From assembly GCF_900102315.1 (NCBI RefSeq), contig NZ_FNBL01000006.1:1-64000 (forward strand): a stretch of DNA of 64,000 nt, given 5' to 3'. This document shows positions 9,138-17,299 of the stretch, in pieces. The notes under the pieces are model-generated. The model was given only the letters and a program-made list of their open reading frames with translations. It had not been told where the DNA came from and did no database searches. Every line of letters begins with the position of its first letter. Within the stretch, counting starts at the first letter, position 1. The stretch is from Celeribacter baekdonensis (GTDB lineage Bacteria > Pseudomonadota > Alphaproteobacteria > Rhodobacterales > Rhodobacteraceae). A program made the position numbers and the translations under genes.

Positions 9138-9794
9138 ATGGACCCCAAAGCCCTTATCGCCCGCCGCGTGGCGCAGGAGATTGAGCCCAACACATTGGTG
9201 AACCTCGGCATCGGCATTCCCACGCTTGTGTCTGATTATCTCGACGAAGATATGGGGGTGTTTTTTCAGGCCGAAAATGGCGCGGTCGGGATGGGGCATC
9301 GTCCGCCCGAAGGCATGGGCGACCGTCACCTCACCGATGCGGGCGGCAGGTTCGTGTCCTTCGTACCGGGTGCATCGACAATTGATTCCGCTTTTTCCTT
9401 TGGTCTGATCCGGGGTGGGCATCTTGATTTGACGGTGCTTGGCGCGCTTCAGGTCGATGAGGCCGGGCATCTCGCCAATTGGACCATCCCCGGCCAGTAC
9501 ACGCCCGGCATGGGCGGCGCGATGGATTTGGTGACCGGCGCGAAAAAGGTGATCATCGCGATGCTCCACAGGGCCAAAGGCGAGGCCAAAATCCTGCGTG
9601 AATGCACGCTGCCGCTGACCTCCCAACGTCGGGTCGATTTGATCGTCACCGAGCTTGGCGTGTTCAAACCCGAAGACGACGGCCTGCATCTGATCGAACG
9701 CGCACCAAACGTCACGCTTGAGGTGATCCTTGCGATGACGGAGGCCAGGCTCATTCACGACACAAATGTGCCGGAAATGCATCTGGGCTGTTGA
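9138..9794 (+). CDS. atoA: 3-oxoacid CoA-transferase subunit B (AtoA-like)
   Basis: 218 residues. Starts IARRVAQEI as in E. coli AtoA and has VNLGIGIPT, the QAENG motif with the catalytic glutamate (E46) that forms the glutamyl-CoA intermediate, PGASTIDSAFSFGLIRGG and VPGK-type NWTIPGQYTPGMGGAMDL. A good Shine-Dalgarno (AAGGAGG) precedes the ATG. It forms a two-gene operon with atoD. The length and motifs are complete, so the enzyme should be functional. Confidence 0.9.
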   Translation: MDPKALIARRVAQEIEPNTLVNLGIGIPTLVSDYLDEDMGVFFQAENGAVGMGHRPPEGMGDRHLTDAGGRFVSFVPGASTIDSAFSFGLIRGGHLDLTVLGALQVDEAGHLANWTIPGQYTPGMGGAMDLVTGAKKVIIAMLHRAKGEAKILRECTLPLTSQRRVDLIVTELGVFKPEDDGLHLIERAPNVTLEVILAMTEARLIHDTNVPEMHLGC

Positions 9795-9956
9795 ATCCCT
9801 GCCGGAGGATCAGCGTATTTTATATCAAGGGGGGTCTATGCCGCCCTTTCTCATACGGGCGTCATCTCGCCGATTTTCGGCCTCAAACGCCGCCTATTCG
9901 CTGAAAGCTGCCGAAAAATGCGCAAGATGTTGCGAGGCTGTGGCGAGCTTGTGCGC

Positions 9957-9974
9957 AAAATATTCCAATATTTT
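9957..9974. promoter_or_regulatory. AT-rich 18-bp near-palindrome upstream of EF-hand gene
   Basis: AAAATATTCCAATATTTT is an 8-bp inverted repeat with a 2-base spacer, in a locally AT-rich patch 113 bases before the EF-hand gene. It could be an operator or an upstream promoter element; nothing identifies a protein. The rest of 9795-10086 shows no gene. Confidence 0.3.
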
Positions 9975-10086
9975 TAAGCTCTTGTGCCTTTGCCTTTCAA
10001 ACGTATCTCTCAAGGCAGCGGTTCAAAACCGTTTCAATGTGCCCGCAGATATGACGCGGGTGCCACACACTGAAAGGACACATGAC

Positions 10087-10326
10087 ATGACACGTATCGC
10101 TTTGACTTTTGGCGCACTGACTTTGCTCGCAGCCCCGGCTTTCGCGCAGATGACTCTGATGGATGCCGATGAAAACGGCACTTACTCCATGGAGGAAATG
10201 CTGATGGCCTATCCCGACATGACGGAAGATACCTTTGCGGCAATCGACACGGATGAGAGTGGGGAAGTGTCCATTGAGGAACTGGCCACGGCGCAAACCG
10301 AGGGTCTGCTTCCGCCCATGGAATAA
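10087..10326 (+). CDS. Small exported EF-hand calcium-binding protein
   Basis: 79 residues. A signal peptide (IALTFGALTLLAAPAFA) ends near residue 20. Two canonical 12-residue calcium loops follow, DADENGTYSMEE and DTDESGEVSIEE, each with the acidic 1/3/12 pattern and glycine at position 6. Mature length is only about 58 residues, so it is essentially an EF-hand pair in the periplasm. Start chosen at ATG 10087, because the ATG five bases earlier hits a stop at once. The site AAAGGA lies upstream. Calcium buffering or sensing is inferred; no partner gene is evident. Confidence 0.85.
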   Translation: MTRIALTFGALTLLAAPAFAQMTLMDADENGTYSMEEMLMAYPDMTEDTFAAIDTDESGEVSIEELATAQTEGLLPPME

Positions 10327-10338
10327 AAGGACTGGATG

Positions 10339-10364
10339 CGGCGGCCTGTAAGGGCCGCCGTTTC
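10339..10364. terminator. Terminator between EF-hand gene and hdeD-like gene
   Basis: A perfect 8-bp GC stem, CGGCGGCC (10339-10346) with GGCCGCCG (10353-10360), a 6-base loop and TTTCC afterwards. It lies between two convergent genes (stops at 10326 and 10367) and can serve both, better on the plus strand. Confidence 0.65.
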
Positions 10365-10366
10365 CG

Positions 10367-10885
10367 TTATGAGCGATGGCTGCGCAGGAACAATCCAAAT
10401 CCGACCAGACCCGCGCCATTCACCAAAAGCTCAATGCCAAGCAAGATGCCCAAAAGCGACAGCGACACGGCGGCAAAATTGGCAAAGATATAGCCAGCCA
10501 GCAGGACGGTCACGGCACCGGACAAGAGCATGGCCCAAAAGAACCGCGTCTGCCGCATTTGCCATGACATCACCAACCGGATCACACCGGAGGCCAAAAG
10601 AAAGGCCATGACCACCATGGTCAGGGACAGGGTGCCCTCAACCGGATTGGCGATAAAACTCACCCCGATCATCAAGCTGATCAACCCCCAAAGCAGGCTA
10701 AAGATACGGTGCCCTCCAGCCTCTGCGGAAAATCCGGCCCAAAGTTGCGCCGCACCTGTGATGGCGAACAGCGTGCCGAGAAGAATCGTGATGGCCAGCG
10801 AGGCGATCACCGCATTGCCCAGCGCCAAGACGCCAAAGAGAAAGGCCAAGGCACCAAGGCCGACCCAAGTTTTCCAGTTGATCAT
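10367..10885 (-). CDS. HdeD-family membrane protein (DUF308)
   Basis: 172 residues, six predicted transmembrane helices in three pairs, matching the DUF308/HdeD layout (acid-resistance membrane protein in E. coli). Helices include WVGLGALAFLFGVLALG, ITILLGTLFAITGAAQL and LSLLGILLGIELLVNG. The ATG at 10885 follows GGAGGGCGCT; an ATG four codons earlier is not supported by a ribosome-binding site. A role in acid or envelope stress is known for the E. coli member and only inferred here. Single gene, convergent with the EF-hand gene. Confidence 0.8.
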   Translation of the reverse strand: MINWKTWVGLGALAFLFGVLALGNAVIASLAITILLGTLFAITGAAQLWAGFSAEAGGHRIFSLLWGLISLMIGVSFIANPVEGTLSLTMVVMAFLLASGVIRLVMSWQMRQTRFFWAMLLSGAVTVLLAGYIFANFAAVSLSLLGILLGIELLVNGAGLVGFGLFLRSHRS

Positions 10886-10942
10886 AGCGCCCTCCATGGG
10901 ATTGGGGATTTTAGACAAGATATAAACACTCAGGGCCAAATT

Positions 10943-10968
10943 AAAACGGCGACCCGAGGGGCCGCCGC
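10943..10968 (-). terminator. Terminator downstream of leuD
   Basis: On the minus strand a GC stem CGGCG...CGCCG (10947-10951 with 10963-10967), extended by three C-G pairs, is followed by TTTTAATTT. It lies 34 bases beyond the leuD stop and should end the leuC-leuD transcript. Confidence 0.6.
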
Positions 10969-11001
10969 TTCAAATCTGTCGTGATGGTCTTTAAGTTGCG
11001 C

Positions 11002-11607
11002 TTAGACCCAAGGACGTTCCTGTGCCATTTTGGCTTCATAGGCGTCGATATCTTTGACATTCGCCATGGTCAGGCCGATGTCATCGAGCCCTTCCAGCAA
11101 GCAATGCTTTTTGAACGCATCGACTTCAAACGGGAACTCTTGGCCGTCCGAAGTGGTCACGGTCTGAGCCTCAAGATCAACGGTCATACGTGCGTTTGCA
11201 CCCTTTTCGGCATCGGACATCAACACATCCACAACCTCTTGTGGCATCACAATGGGAAGGATGCCGTTTTTGAAAGAGTTGTTGTAAAAAATGTCGGCGA
11301 AAGAGGTCGAGATGATGCATTTGATGCCAAAATCCGCCAAGGCCCAAGGCGCGTGTTCGCGTGAAGAGCCACAGCCAAAGTTGTCACCGGCAACGATGAC
11401 CTGAGCCTCACGATATTGCGGTTTGTTGAGCACGAAATCGGGGATTTCGTTGCGGTCGTCATCATAGCGCATCTCATCGAACAGGTTCACACCCAGACCA
11501 GAGCGTTTGATCGTTTTGAGAAAGTTTTTGGGAATGATCATATCGGTGTCGATATTCACAAGCGGCATGGGTGCCGCGATACCCGTGATCTTTTCAAATT
11601 TTTCCAT
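11002..11607 (-). CDS. leuD: 3-isopropylmalate dehydratase small subunit
   Basis: 201 residues, the usual length. With LeuC it isomerises 2-isopropylmalate to 3-isopropylmalate. Signatures: [16 protein letters not shown] near the N-terminus, [17 protein letters not shown] (swivel-domain substrate loop) and [14 protein letters not shown] at 11607 has AAAGG ten bases upstream; a GTG two codons earlier is too close to that site. The gene begins 14 bases after the stop of the two-domain esterase, which sits between it and leuC in the same operon. Confidence 0.97.
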   Translation of the reverse strand: MEKFEKITGIAAPMPLVNIDTDMIIPKNFLKTIKRSGLGVNLFDEMRYDDDRNEIPDFVLNKPQYREAQVIVAGDNFGCGSSREHAPWALADFGIKCIISTSFADIFYNNSFKNGILPIVMPQEVVDVLMSDAEKGANARMTVDLEAQTVTTSDGQEFPFEVDAFKKHCLLEGLDDIGLTMANVKDIDAYEAKMAQERPWV

Positions 11608-11621
11608 GTCCACGAATCCTT

Positions 11622-13160
11622 TCAGGTCGTTTCACGCGCGGACAATGTCTCGCGCAATTTTTTGAGTTTCCATTTGGGGCCACCGACCTCAAGGCAACGG
11701 TCAATGGCATAAAGGGCAAGACCCGGGCGGCGCTCGGCGCTTTTGTTGGCCAGGGTCAGCCAATAGACTTTGCTGTCACGCCGCCGGTCGCGGGCGGCTT
11801 TGCGGATGTCATTCACGGGCGGGCCGTCTTCAAACAGACCTTCGAACAGAAGGGGCAGGGATTTGCTGTCCAAAAGCCGCTGCGCCACCTGATGCGAGGC
11901 CAGCGGAATTTTGATCAGGGACCACGTCTCATCGGTGTCAAACAGGGCAATCTGATTTCGGTCAGCATTGAGCGGATCATAGAACACAAGCTTTTGCGCC
12001 GTCGGCGACACGTGGTCCTCCATCCGATGCACAAACCCGTTGATCCGCTTTGCCGCTTTGCTCCACCGTTTTTCCCAAGGCACAATCGCCCGGTCGATGG
12101 AATATTGCGGAGCCACGGCCAGAACCCGATCCGCGCCCAAAGCCCCGGACAGCAAAAGCCCGCCATAAGCGCCCATTGAGGCCCCGTAGGCGACGAGTTT
12201 GGTCTCTTTCGGGACAAAGGCCCGGATCGCCCTGGCCATTTCAAAGACCTCATCGTCCTGAAACCAATTGGACATCCGCGCGCGGACATAGACCACAGCC
12301 GTGCCGCGTTTGCGAAAGAACCTTTGGCCAAAGCCCGGTTCAGCAAAGCCATCGTCAGCCACCGCATGAGGTAATGAGATCACGACACCATTCGGCGTCA
12401 GGGTCTCGCCCTCATACCATGCGTGATACTGGCCGCTGGTCCAAAGCCACTGGCGGATCAACACGCTGTCCTCAAAAGAAGACAGCGCATCGGCAAAGCG
12501 TTGCCCCAGTGCCGCAAGCCCGGAGGCCATCAGATGAATGCCGTCAGGACGATGCGCGAGGTCGCGGGTTTCCACCGTTTTGAACGCCGTTACGTCGGCA
12601 GAGGCTATGGCGTCGCGCACCAGATCAACGTGATCGCCCGGAGCCGTGATCAGCCCCGCCACAACCGGCAAATCGGGCACACCGAGGTCTTGTCGCAACC
12701 GGGCGACAAAACCTTCGAACCGTGCGCCGTAAGCCTGTGCATCCTCAAGATCCAAGGCATCGCTTTCGCCCTGCATCCAAAGTAAGCCCCGCAACCGCAT
12801 TGGCCCTGTGGCCATTGCGGCGCGCGCCTCGGCCACCAAACGCTGGTAGAGCGGACCACCACGCCCCTCGGCGGACCAGCCGCGGGACAGGTAAGACCCG
12901 CCTTTGGCCAGTTTGACGATGGACAGGGGGCGTCCGGTCTGGACTTGCCACTGACGTGCAAAGCTCAGTTCAGGGCCAAACCCCCGTTTCTGATAGCCCG
13001 CATCAACGCCGAGCGGCACCCAAGCCCCATCGGCCCAAATGCGCGCACCCTCGATCAGACCCCGCTCTGTTTCAGCGAGATCATCCACACCAACCTTGTG
13101 GCCAGCCATGTTGCTTTGGCCAGCCATCAGGATCAGATCAGAGGGTGTGTTTTGCACCAT
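11622..13160 (-). CDS. Two-domain SGNH/SASA esterase plus alpha/beta-hydrolase fusion
   Basis: 512 residues. The N-terminal half (about 8-225) looks like the SASA/sialate-O-acetylesterase family (CE6-like). It has AGQSNMAG with the putative nucleophile S16, [10 protein letters not shown], and RPDGIHL with D206/H209 completing the triad. The C-terminal half (about 240-400) has an alpha/beta-hydrolase nucleophile elbow GASMGAYGG (S328) and a probable acid/His region further on. No signal peptide is visible, so it is probably cytoplasmic. It sits 18 bases after leuC and 14 before leuD, so it is in the leucine operon. Link to leucine synthesis is unknown; deacylation of a small ester or of a surface polysaccharide precursor is speculation. 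Confidence 0.75.
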   Translation of the reverse strand: MVQNTPSDLILMAGQSNMAGHKVGVDDLAETERGLIEGARIWADGAWVPLGVDAGYQKRGFGPELSFARQWQVQTGRPLSIVKLAKGGSYLSRGWSAEGRGGPLYQRLVAEARAAMATGPMRLRGLLWMQGESDALDLEDAQAYGARFEGFVARLRQDLGVPDLPVVAGLITAPGDHVDLVRDAIASADVTAFKTVETRDLAHRPDGIHLMASGLAALGQRFADALSSFEDSVLIRQWLWTSGQYHAWYEGETLTPNGVVISLPHAVADDGFAEPGFGQRFFRKRGTAVVYVRARMSNWFQDDEVFEMARAIRAFVPKETKLVAYGASMGAYGGLLLSGALGADRVLAVAPQYSIDRAIVPWEKRWSKAAKRINGFVHRMEDHVSPTAQKLVFYDPLNADRNQIALFDTDETWSLIKIPLASHQVAQRLLDSKSLPLLFEGLFEDGPPVNDIRKAARDRRRDSKVYWLTLANKSAERRPGLALYAIDRCLEVGGPKWKLKKLRETLSARETT

Positions 13161-13178
13161 ACCCGTGGCCCAAGCTGC

Positions 13179-14588
13179 TTAGAGCATCTCGCGCACGTCG
13201 GTCAGATGACCGGTGAGCGCCGCCGCCGCTGCCATGGCCGGGGACATCAGGTGGGTGCGTCCGCCGCGGCCTTGCCGACCTTCAAAGTTGCGGTTTGAGG
13301 TGGCGGCACAGCGCTCACCCGGCGCAAGCTGATCCGGGTTCATCGCCAAACACATGGAACACCCGGCCAGACGCCATTCAAAGCCCGCGTCGATAAAGAT
13401 GTCGGCCAAGCCCTCCTCTTCGGCTTGCGCGCGCACAAGGCCGGAGCCCGGAACGATCATCGCTCGCATGCCGTCTTTGATCTTTTTGCCTTTGAGGATC
13501 GCGGCGGCTGCACGCAGATCTTCGATCCGGCCGTTGGTGCAGGACCCGATAAACACGGTGTCGATTTTGATGTCGGTCAGTTTCTGACCCGGTTCGATGC
13601 CCATGTAGTCGAGCGCGCGTTTGACCGCGTCAACCTTGCCGCCGGTGAAATCGTCGGGCGAGGGGACAACTGCGGAGATCGGCAACACGTCTTCGGGCGA
13701 GGTGCCCCAGGTCACAACCGGCTGAATGTCTTCGCCTTTCAGCGTCACGACCTTGTCAAAATGGGCGCCTTCGTCGGTGTAGAGGGTTTTCCACCAATTC
13801 AGAGCCGCGTCCCACTGTGCGCCTTTGGGGGCGTGTGGGCGGCCTTTGACATAGTCAAATGTGGTTTCGTCCGGTGCGATCAGGCCCGCGCGCGCGCCGC
13901 CCTCAATCGCCATGTTACAGACGGTCATGCGGCCTTCCATCGACAGATCGCGGATCGCTTCGCCACAATACTCAATCACATAGCCGGTGCCGCCGCCGGT
14001 GCCGGTTTCGCCGATCACCGCCAGAGTGATGTCTTTCGCGGTCACGCCGGGCTTCAACTTGCCGGTGATTTCGACCTTCATGTTTTTGCCCTTGCGCTGG
14101 ATCAGCGTCTGGGTGGCCAGAACATGTTCGACCTCAGAGGTGCCGATGCCATGCGCCAAAGCGCCGAATGCGCCGTGGGTGGCAGTATGGCTGTCGCCGC
14201 AAACCACGGTCATGCCGGGCAGGGTCCAACCCTGTTCCGGGCCAACAATGTGCACGATGCCCTGACGGATGTCAGACACCGGATAGTAATGCACACCGAA
14301 TTCCTTGGCATTGGTGTCGAGCGCCTCAAGTTGGATGCGGCTCTCTTCATTGGCGATGATGCCAGAGACGCGATCCAGTGTGGTCGGCACATTGTGATCC
14401 GGCACGGCGATCGTTTTTTCCGGCGCGCGGACTTTGCGGCCGGTCATGCGCAGACCTTCAAAGGCCTGCGGGGACGTCACTTCGTGAACGAGGTGACGGT
14501 CGATGTACAGCAAACAGGTGCCATCTTCGTCCTCGTGGGTCACGTGGGCGTCCCAGATTTTATCATAGAGTGTCTTCGGGGCGGTCAT
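13179..14588 (-). CDS. leuC: 3-isopropylmalate dehydratase large subunit
   Basis: 469 residues, normal length for the aconitase-like large subunit. It holds the [4Fe-4S] cluster through cysteines in GSCTNGR and in [12 protein letters not shown]. Other signatures are [30 protein letters not shown] and the C-terminal [13 protein letters not shown]. The ATG at 14588 follows GGGAGAGC. First gene of the leuC-esterase-leuD operon, divergent from the mscS gene with about 280 bases between them. Confidence 0.97.
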   Translation of the reverse strand: MTAPKTLYDKIWDAHVTHEDEDGTCLLYIDRHLVHEVTSPQAFEGLRMTGRKVRAPEKTIAVPDHNVPTTLDRVSGIIANEESRIQLEALDTNAKEFGVHYYPVSDIRQGIVHIVGPEQGWTLPGMTVVCGDSHTATHGAFGALAHGIGTSEVEHVLATQTLIQRKGKNMKVEITGKLKPGVTAKDITLAVIGETGTGGGTGYVIEYCGEAIRDLSMEGRMTVCNMAIEGGARAGLIAPDETTFDYVKGRPHAPKGAQWDAALNWWKTLYTDEGAHFDKVVTLKGEDIQPVVTWGTSPEDVLPISAVVPSPDDFTGGKVDAVKRALDYMGIEPGQKLTDIKIDTVFIGSCTNGRIEDLRAAAAILKGKKIKDGMRAMIVPGSGLVRAQAEEEGLADIFIDAGFEWRLAGCSMCLAMNPDQLAPGERCAATSNRNFEGRQGRGGRTHLMSPAMAAAAALTGHLTDVREML

Positions 14589-14867
14589 TTCGCTCTCCCG
14601 TGGATATGTGAGTGAATTTTAGGAATATGGGTGGCGTGCGGACACACCTGTCCAGGCCGCATCAAAGTCGGGCAAGGACTGAGCACATCGCTCCGAAGAA
14701 GCGCCAGGGCAACCAGGCCCGGTCAGCGATTTCAAACATACGTTCCATGCGGATCACATATAGATTGGCATTGAGTCCCGCAAGGGAGTTGACACGTTGC
14801 GGGGTCGCTGCGCTTGCGCGCTGGCGCTTTGCCGTGCCAAGCTGACCCAAACACCAAAGGACTGCGC

Positions 14868-16184
14868 GTGGAACCGACCCAGATCACTGAGCTTTTGAAC
14901 CAAACCGGCGGTGATATCCTCGGGTTTCTCCAAGGCCTGCTCAGACGGTGGAACCTCTATCAGATCGGCATCACCCTTGTGACGCTCGCTGGCGCGATCT
15001 TGATCGGGCGCATTCTCAGCGCCCGGATGCGCAATTGGATGCGCAGCTTAGAAGGTCGGCCAAAATGGCAATTGCGCCTGCTTTTGGCAATGGAAAAGCG
15101 GCTGCCTTTGTTGGTTTGGGCGCTGCTCCTCTGGGCCGTCTATCTCGTGATGCACGAGATCACATGGCCGTCGCGCTCCTATTTGATCGCCATCATCGCG
15201 CGGGTCGTCTCGGCGTGGTTCGCGGTGGAATTTGTGGTGCAACTGGTCCGCAACCGATCCTTGCGTCGCACGGTACGCTGGGGGCTATGGGCCTATGTGA
15301 CGCTCTATTTCTTTGGTGGGTTGGGCTGGGCGGCATCGTTTTTAGACAGCATCGCGGTGGAGTTTGGCGATTTTCGCCTCTCCGCCCTTTCGCTGTTGAA
15401 GGCCTTGGTGGTGACGGGTCTTTTGGTCACCTTCGCCCGCATCACCGCACGCCAAACCTCGACCCGCATTCGGCGCAACGAAGACATTTCGCCCTCAATG
15501 CGCGAACTTATCATCAAAGGCGTTCAGGTGGTTCTCTATGGTGCCGCGTTTTTCATCGGGCTGAAAGCGGTTGGTTTTGATCTGACCGGGCTTGCGGTCT
15601 TGTCCGGGGCAATTGGTGTGGGGCTTGGTTTTGGCTTACAGAAAGTTGTGTCAAACCTCGTGTCCGGCGTGATCATCCTTTTGGACAAATCCATCAAACC
15701 GGGCGATGTGATTTCGCTGGGCGATACCTTTGGGTGGATCAACACGCTGGGCGCGCGCTATGCCTCGATCACCACCCGTGATGGCAGAGAGTTTTTGATC
15801 CCGAACGAAGACCTGATCACCGGGCAGGTGGTCAACTGGTCGCATACAAACGATTTTGTTCGCCTCGACATCTTTTTTGGCACCGCATATGACGATGATC
15901 CGCACCAAGTCCGCCAGATCGCAATTGACGCCGCCAAAGCCGTTAATCGGGTCCTGACCACCAAACCGCCCGTCTGCCATATCGTTGGATTTGGCGACAG
16001 TTCGGTGGATTACATCCTGAGGTTTTGGATTTCCGATCCCACTGGCGGACTGACCAATGTGCGCGGCGATGTCTATCTTGCGCTTTGGGATGCATTCAAA
16101 GAGGGCGGTATTTCCATCCCCTTCCCGCAACGCGAAGTCCGCGTTTTGGAAGGGTCACAGCTTGTCACAAAGGGGGTTGATTGA
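14868..16184 (+). CDS. MscS-family mechanosensitive channel
   Basis: 438 residues. N-terminal helices (ITLVTLAGAILIGRIL, LPLLVWALLLWAVYL, LIAIIARVVSAWFAV, WAYVTLYFFGGLGWAA) lead to the pore-lining helix with the glycine/alanine pattern GLAVLSGAIGVGLGFGLQ and VVSNLVSGVIILLD. The cytoplasmic beta domain follows (IKPGDVISLGDTFGWI, NEDLITGQVVNW). A channel of this type opens under membrane tension to release solutes during hypo-osmotic shock. The GTG at 14868 is chosen for the AAAGGA seven bases upstream; no ATG fits. Single gene, with a separate promoter for the next operon. Confidence 0.9.
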   Translation: MEPTQITELLNQTGGDILGFLQGLLRRWNLYQIGITLVTLAGAILIGRILSARMRNWMRSLEGRPKWQLRLLLAMEKRLPLLVWALLLWAVYLVMHEITWPSRSYLIAIIARVVSAWFAVEFVVQLVRNRSLRRTVRWGLWAYVTLYFFGGLGWAASFLDSIAVEFGDFRLSALSLLKALVVTGLLVTFARITARQTSTRIRRNEDISPSMRELIIKGVQVVLYGAAFFIGLKAVGFDLTGLAVLSGAIGVGLGFGLQKVVSNLVSGVIILLDKSIKPGDVISLGDTFGWINTLGARYASITTRDGREFLIPNEDLITGQVVNWSHTNDFVRLDIFFGTAYDDDPHQVRQIAIDAAKAVNRVLTTKPPVCHIVGFGDSSVDYILRFWISDPTGGLTNVRGDVYLALWDAFKEGGISIPFPQREVRVLEGSQLVTKGVD

Positions 16185-16201
16185 TCGGCGCGCAGGGTAC
16201 A

Positions 16202-16230
16202 TTGAGATTTACCTCTACTGATGTTATATT
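16202..16230 (+). promoter_or_regulatory. Sigma70-type promoter for rsfS-rlmH
   Basis: TTGAGA (16202-16207), a 17-base spacer, then TATATT (16225-16230). It is 18 bases after the mscS stop and about 50 bases before the leader ORF of rsfS. This is the best -35/-10 pair I can see by eye in the window. Confidence 0.55.
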
Positions 16231-16280
16231 GACTATATGCCCAGCGCCGGGGCATGACGGCGCGCTTTGATAGGAGGACT

Positions 16281-16340
16281 ATGTCCTGTCTCAAACTCAG
16301 ACCGCAGCCCTTGACGCTGCACATTCGGAGATGCCCATGA
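16281..16340 (+). CDS. Possible 19-codon leader ORF of rsfS
   Basis: An ATG at 16281 lies three bases after a strong AGGAGG (16272-16277) and opens a 19-codon frame (starting MSCLKLRPQP). Its TGA overlaps the ATG at 16337 of the rsfS frame (ATGA). The peptide is in a different frame from rsfS. It could be a translational-coupling leader. Alternatively the AGGAGG serves a longer rsfS whose frame is broken by one base here, since the upstream rsfS frame reads as plausible protein (LSQTQTAALDAAHSE). Confidence 0.35.
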   Translation: MSCLKLRPQPLTLHIRRCP

Positions 16341-16726
16341 CAGGCGCAGCCTCTGAAAAATTTGGTGGCCAGAAATTGTTGAATTTCATCACCGACTTCC
16401 TTGACCAAGACAAAGCCGAAGACATCGTGACCATCAGCTTGCAGGGCAAGTCTGAAATGGCGGATTATATGGTGATCTGTTCCGGTCGCTCGACCCGTCA
16501 GGTTTCTGCGACCGCCGAAAAACTCTCTGCGGCGCTGAAAATGGAACACGAGGTGTTTTCGCGCATCGAAGGCAAAGATCAGGGCGATTGGGTTTTGATT
16601 GATGCGGGCGACGTGATTGTTCATATTTTCCGTCCCGAAGTCCGCGAATTCTACCAGCTCGAAAAAATGTGGATGTCGGCAGAAGACTCCCGCGCTGCGT
16701 CGAAGTCCAAACCGACTGAGAGCTGA
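16331..16726 (+). CDS. rsfS: Ribosome silencing factor RsfS
   Basis: 131 residues as drawn. RsfS binds ribosomal protein L14 and blocks subunit joining in starvation. The core is plain: DQDKAEDIVTISLQGKSEMADYMVICSGRSTRQ split as DKAEDIVTISL, then SGRSTRQVSA, then DWVLIDAGDVIVHIF and VREFYQLEKMW. The start is uncertain: ATG at 16331 or 16337, neither with its own good Shine-Dalgarno, while the strong AGGAGG site upstream is aligned with an out-of-frame ATG at 16281. The stop overlaps the rlmH start (TGATG), so the two are translationally coupled. Confidence 0.93.
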   Translation: MPMTGAASEKFGGQKLLNFITDFLDQDKAEDIVTISLQGKSEMADYMVICSGRSTRQVSATAEKLSAALKMEHEVFSRIEGKDQGDWVLIDAGDVIVHIFRPEVREFYQLEKMWMSAEDSRAASKSKPTES

Positions 16727-17196
16727 TGAAAGTTCACATCAATGCCGTGGGCCGGCTGCGTGCCGGTCCTGAAGCGGTGTTGATTGAGGATTATACCACC
16801 CGGTTTGACCGCACCGGGCGCGCGCTTGGCCTTGGGCCTTTGATCCTCTCTGAGGTTGAGGACAAAAAGGGCGGCGGGATGAAAGCGGAAGCGGTGCTTT
16901 TGGAACGGGCCTTGCCGAAAGGTGCGGTGATCGTGACCATGGATGAGCGTGGCAAACTGCTCACCTCCCCTGAATTTGCAGATAAGTTAGCGGGCTGGCG
17001 CGATGCCGGGCGCTCTGATGTGGCCTTTGTCATTGGCGGGGCAGACGGGATTGACCCCTCACTGCGCGCACAGGCGGATTTTTCAATCTCTTTGGGCAAA
17101 ATGGTCTGGCCGCATATGTTGGTTCGCGCCATGCTCACCGAACAACTCTACCGTGCCGCCTCTATTCTGGCCGGATCGCCCTATCATCGCGAATGA
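16726..17196 (+). CDS. rlmH: 23S rRNA pseudouridine-1915 N3-methyltransferase
   Basis: 156 residues, standard for the RlmH SPOUT family. It methylates pseudouridine 1915 in helix 69 of 23S rRNA using SAM. Signatures: MDERGKLLTSPEFA, FVIGGADG (SAM-binding trefoil knot), SLGKMVWPHMLVRAMLTEQLYRA and the C-terminal SPYHRE. It overlaps the rsfS stop by one base, as is common for these neighbours. Confidence 0.97.
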   Translation: MKVHINAVGRLRAGPEAVLIEDYTTRFDRTGRALGLGPLILSEVEDKKGGGMKAEAVLLERALPKGAVIVTMDERGKLLTSPEFADKLAGWRDAGRSDVAFVIGGADGIDPSLRAQADFSISLGKMVWPHMLVRAMLTEQLYRAASILAGSPYHRE

Positions 17197-17299
17197 TCCA
17201 AGTATTTTTGCTGCAATGAAGCCCTTGGTGGTTCAACAAGCGGTGACGGCACGTTAGATAGGGTGCAACTGCTTTGCTCTGTTTAGAAGGAAGCCCGTC

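Noticed and set aside
14662-14748. A 28-codon minus-strand frame between the leuC promoter side and leuC (MERMFEIADR...), considered as a leucine leader peptide.
   Set aside because: It has no ribosome-binding site and no run of leucine codons, and I could not find an attenuator pair of hairpins.
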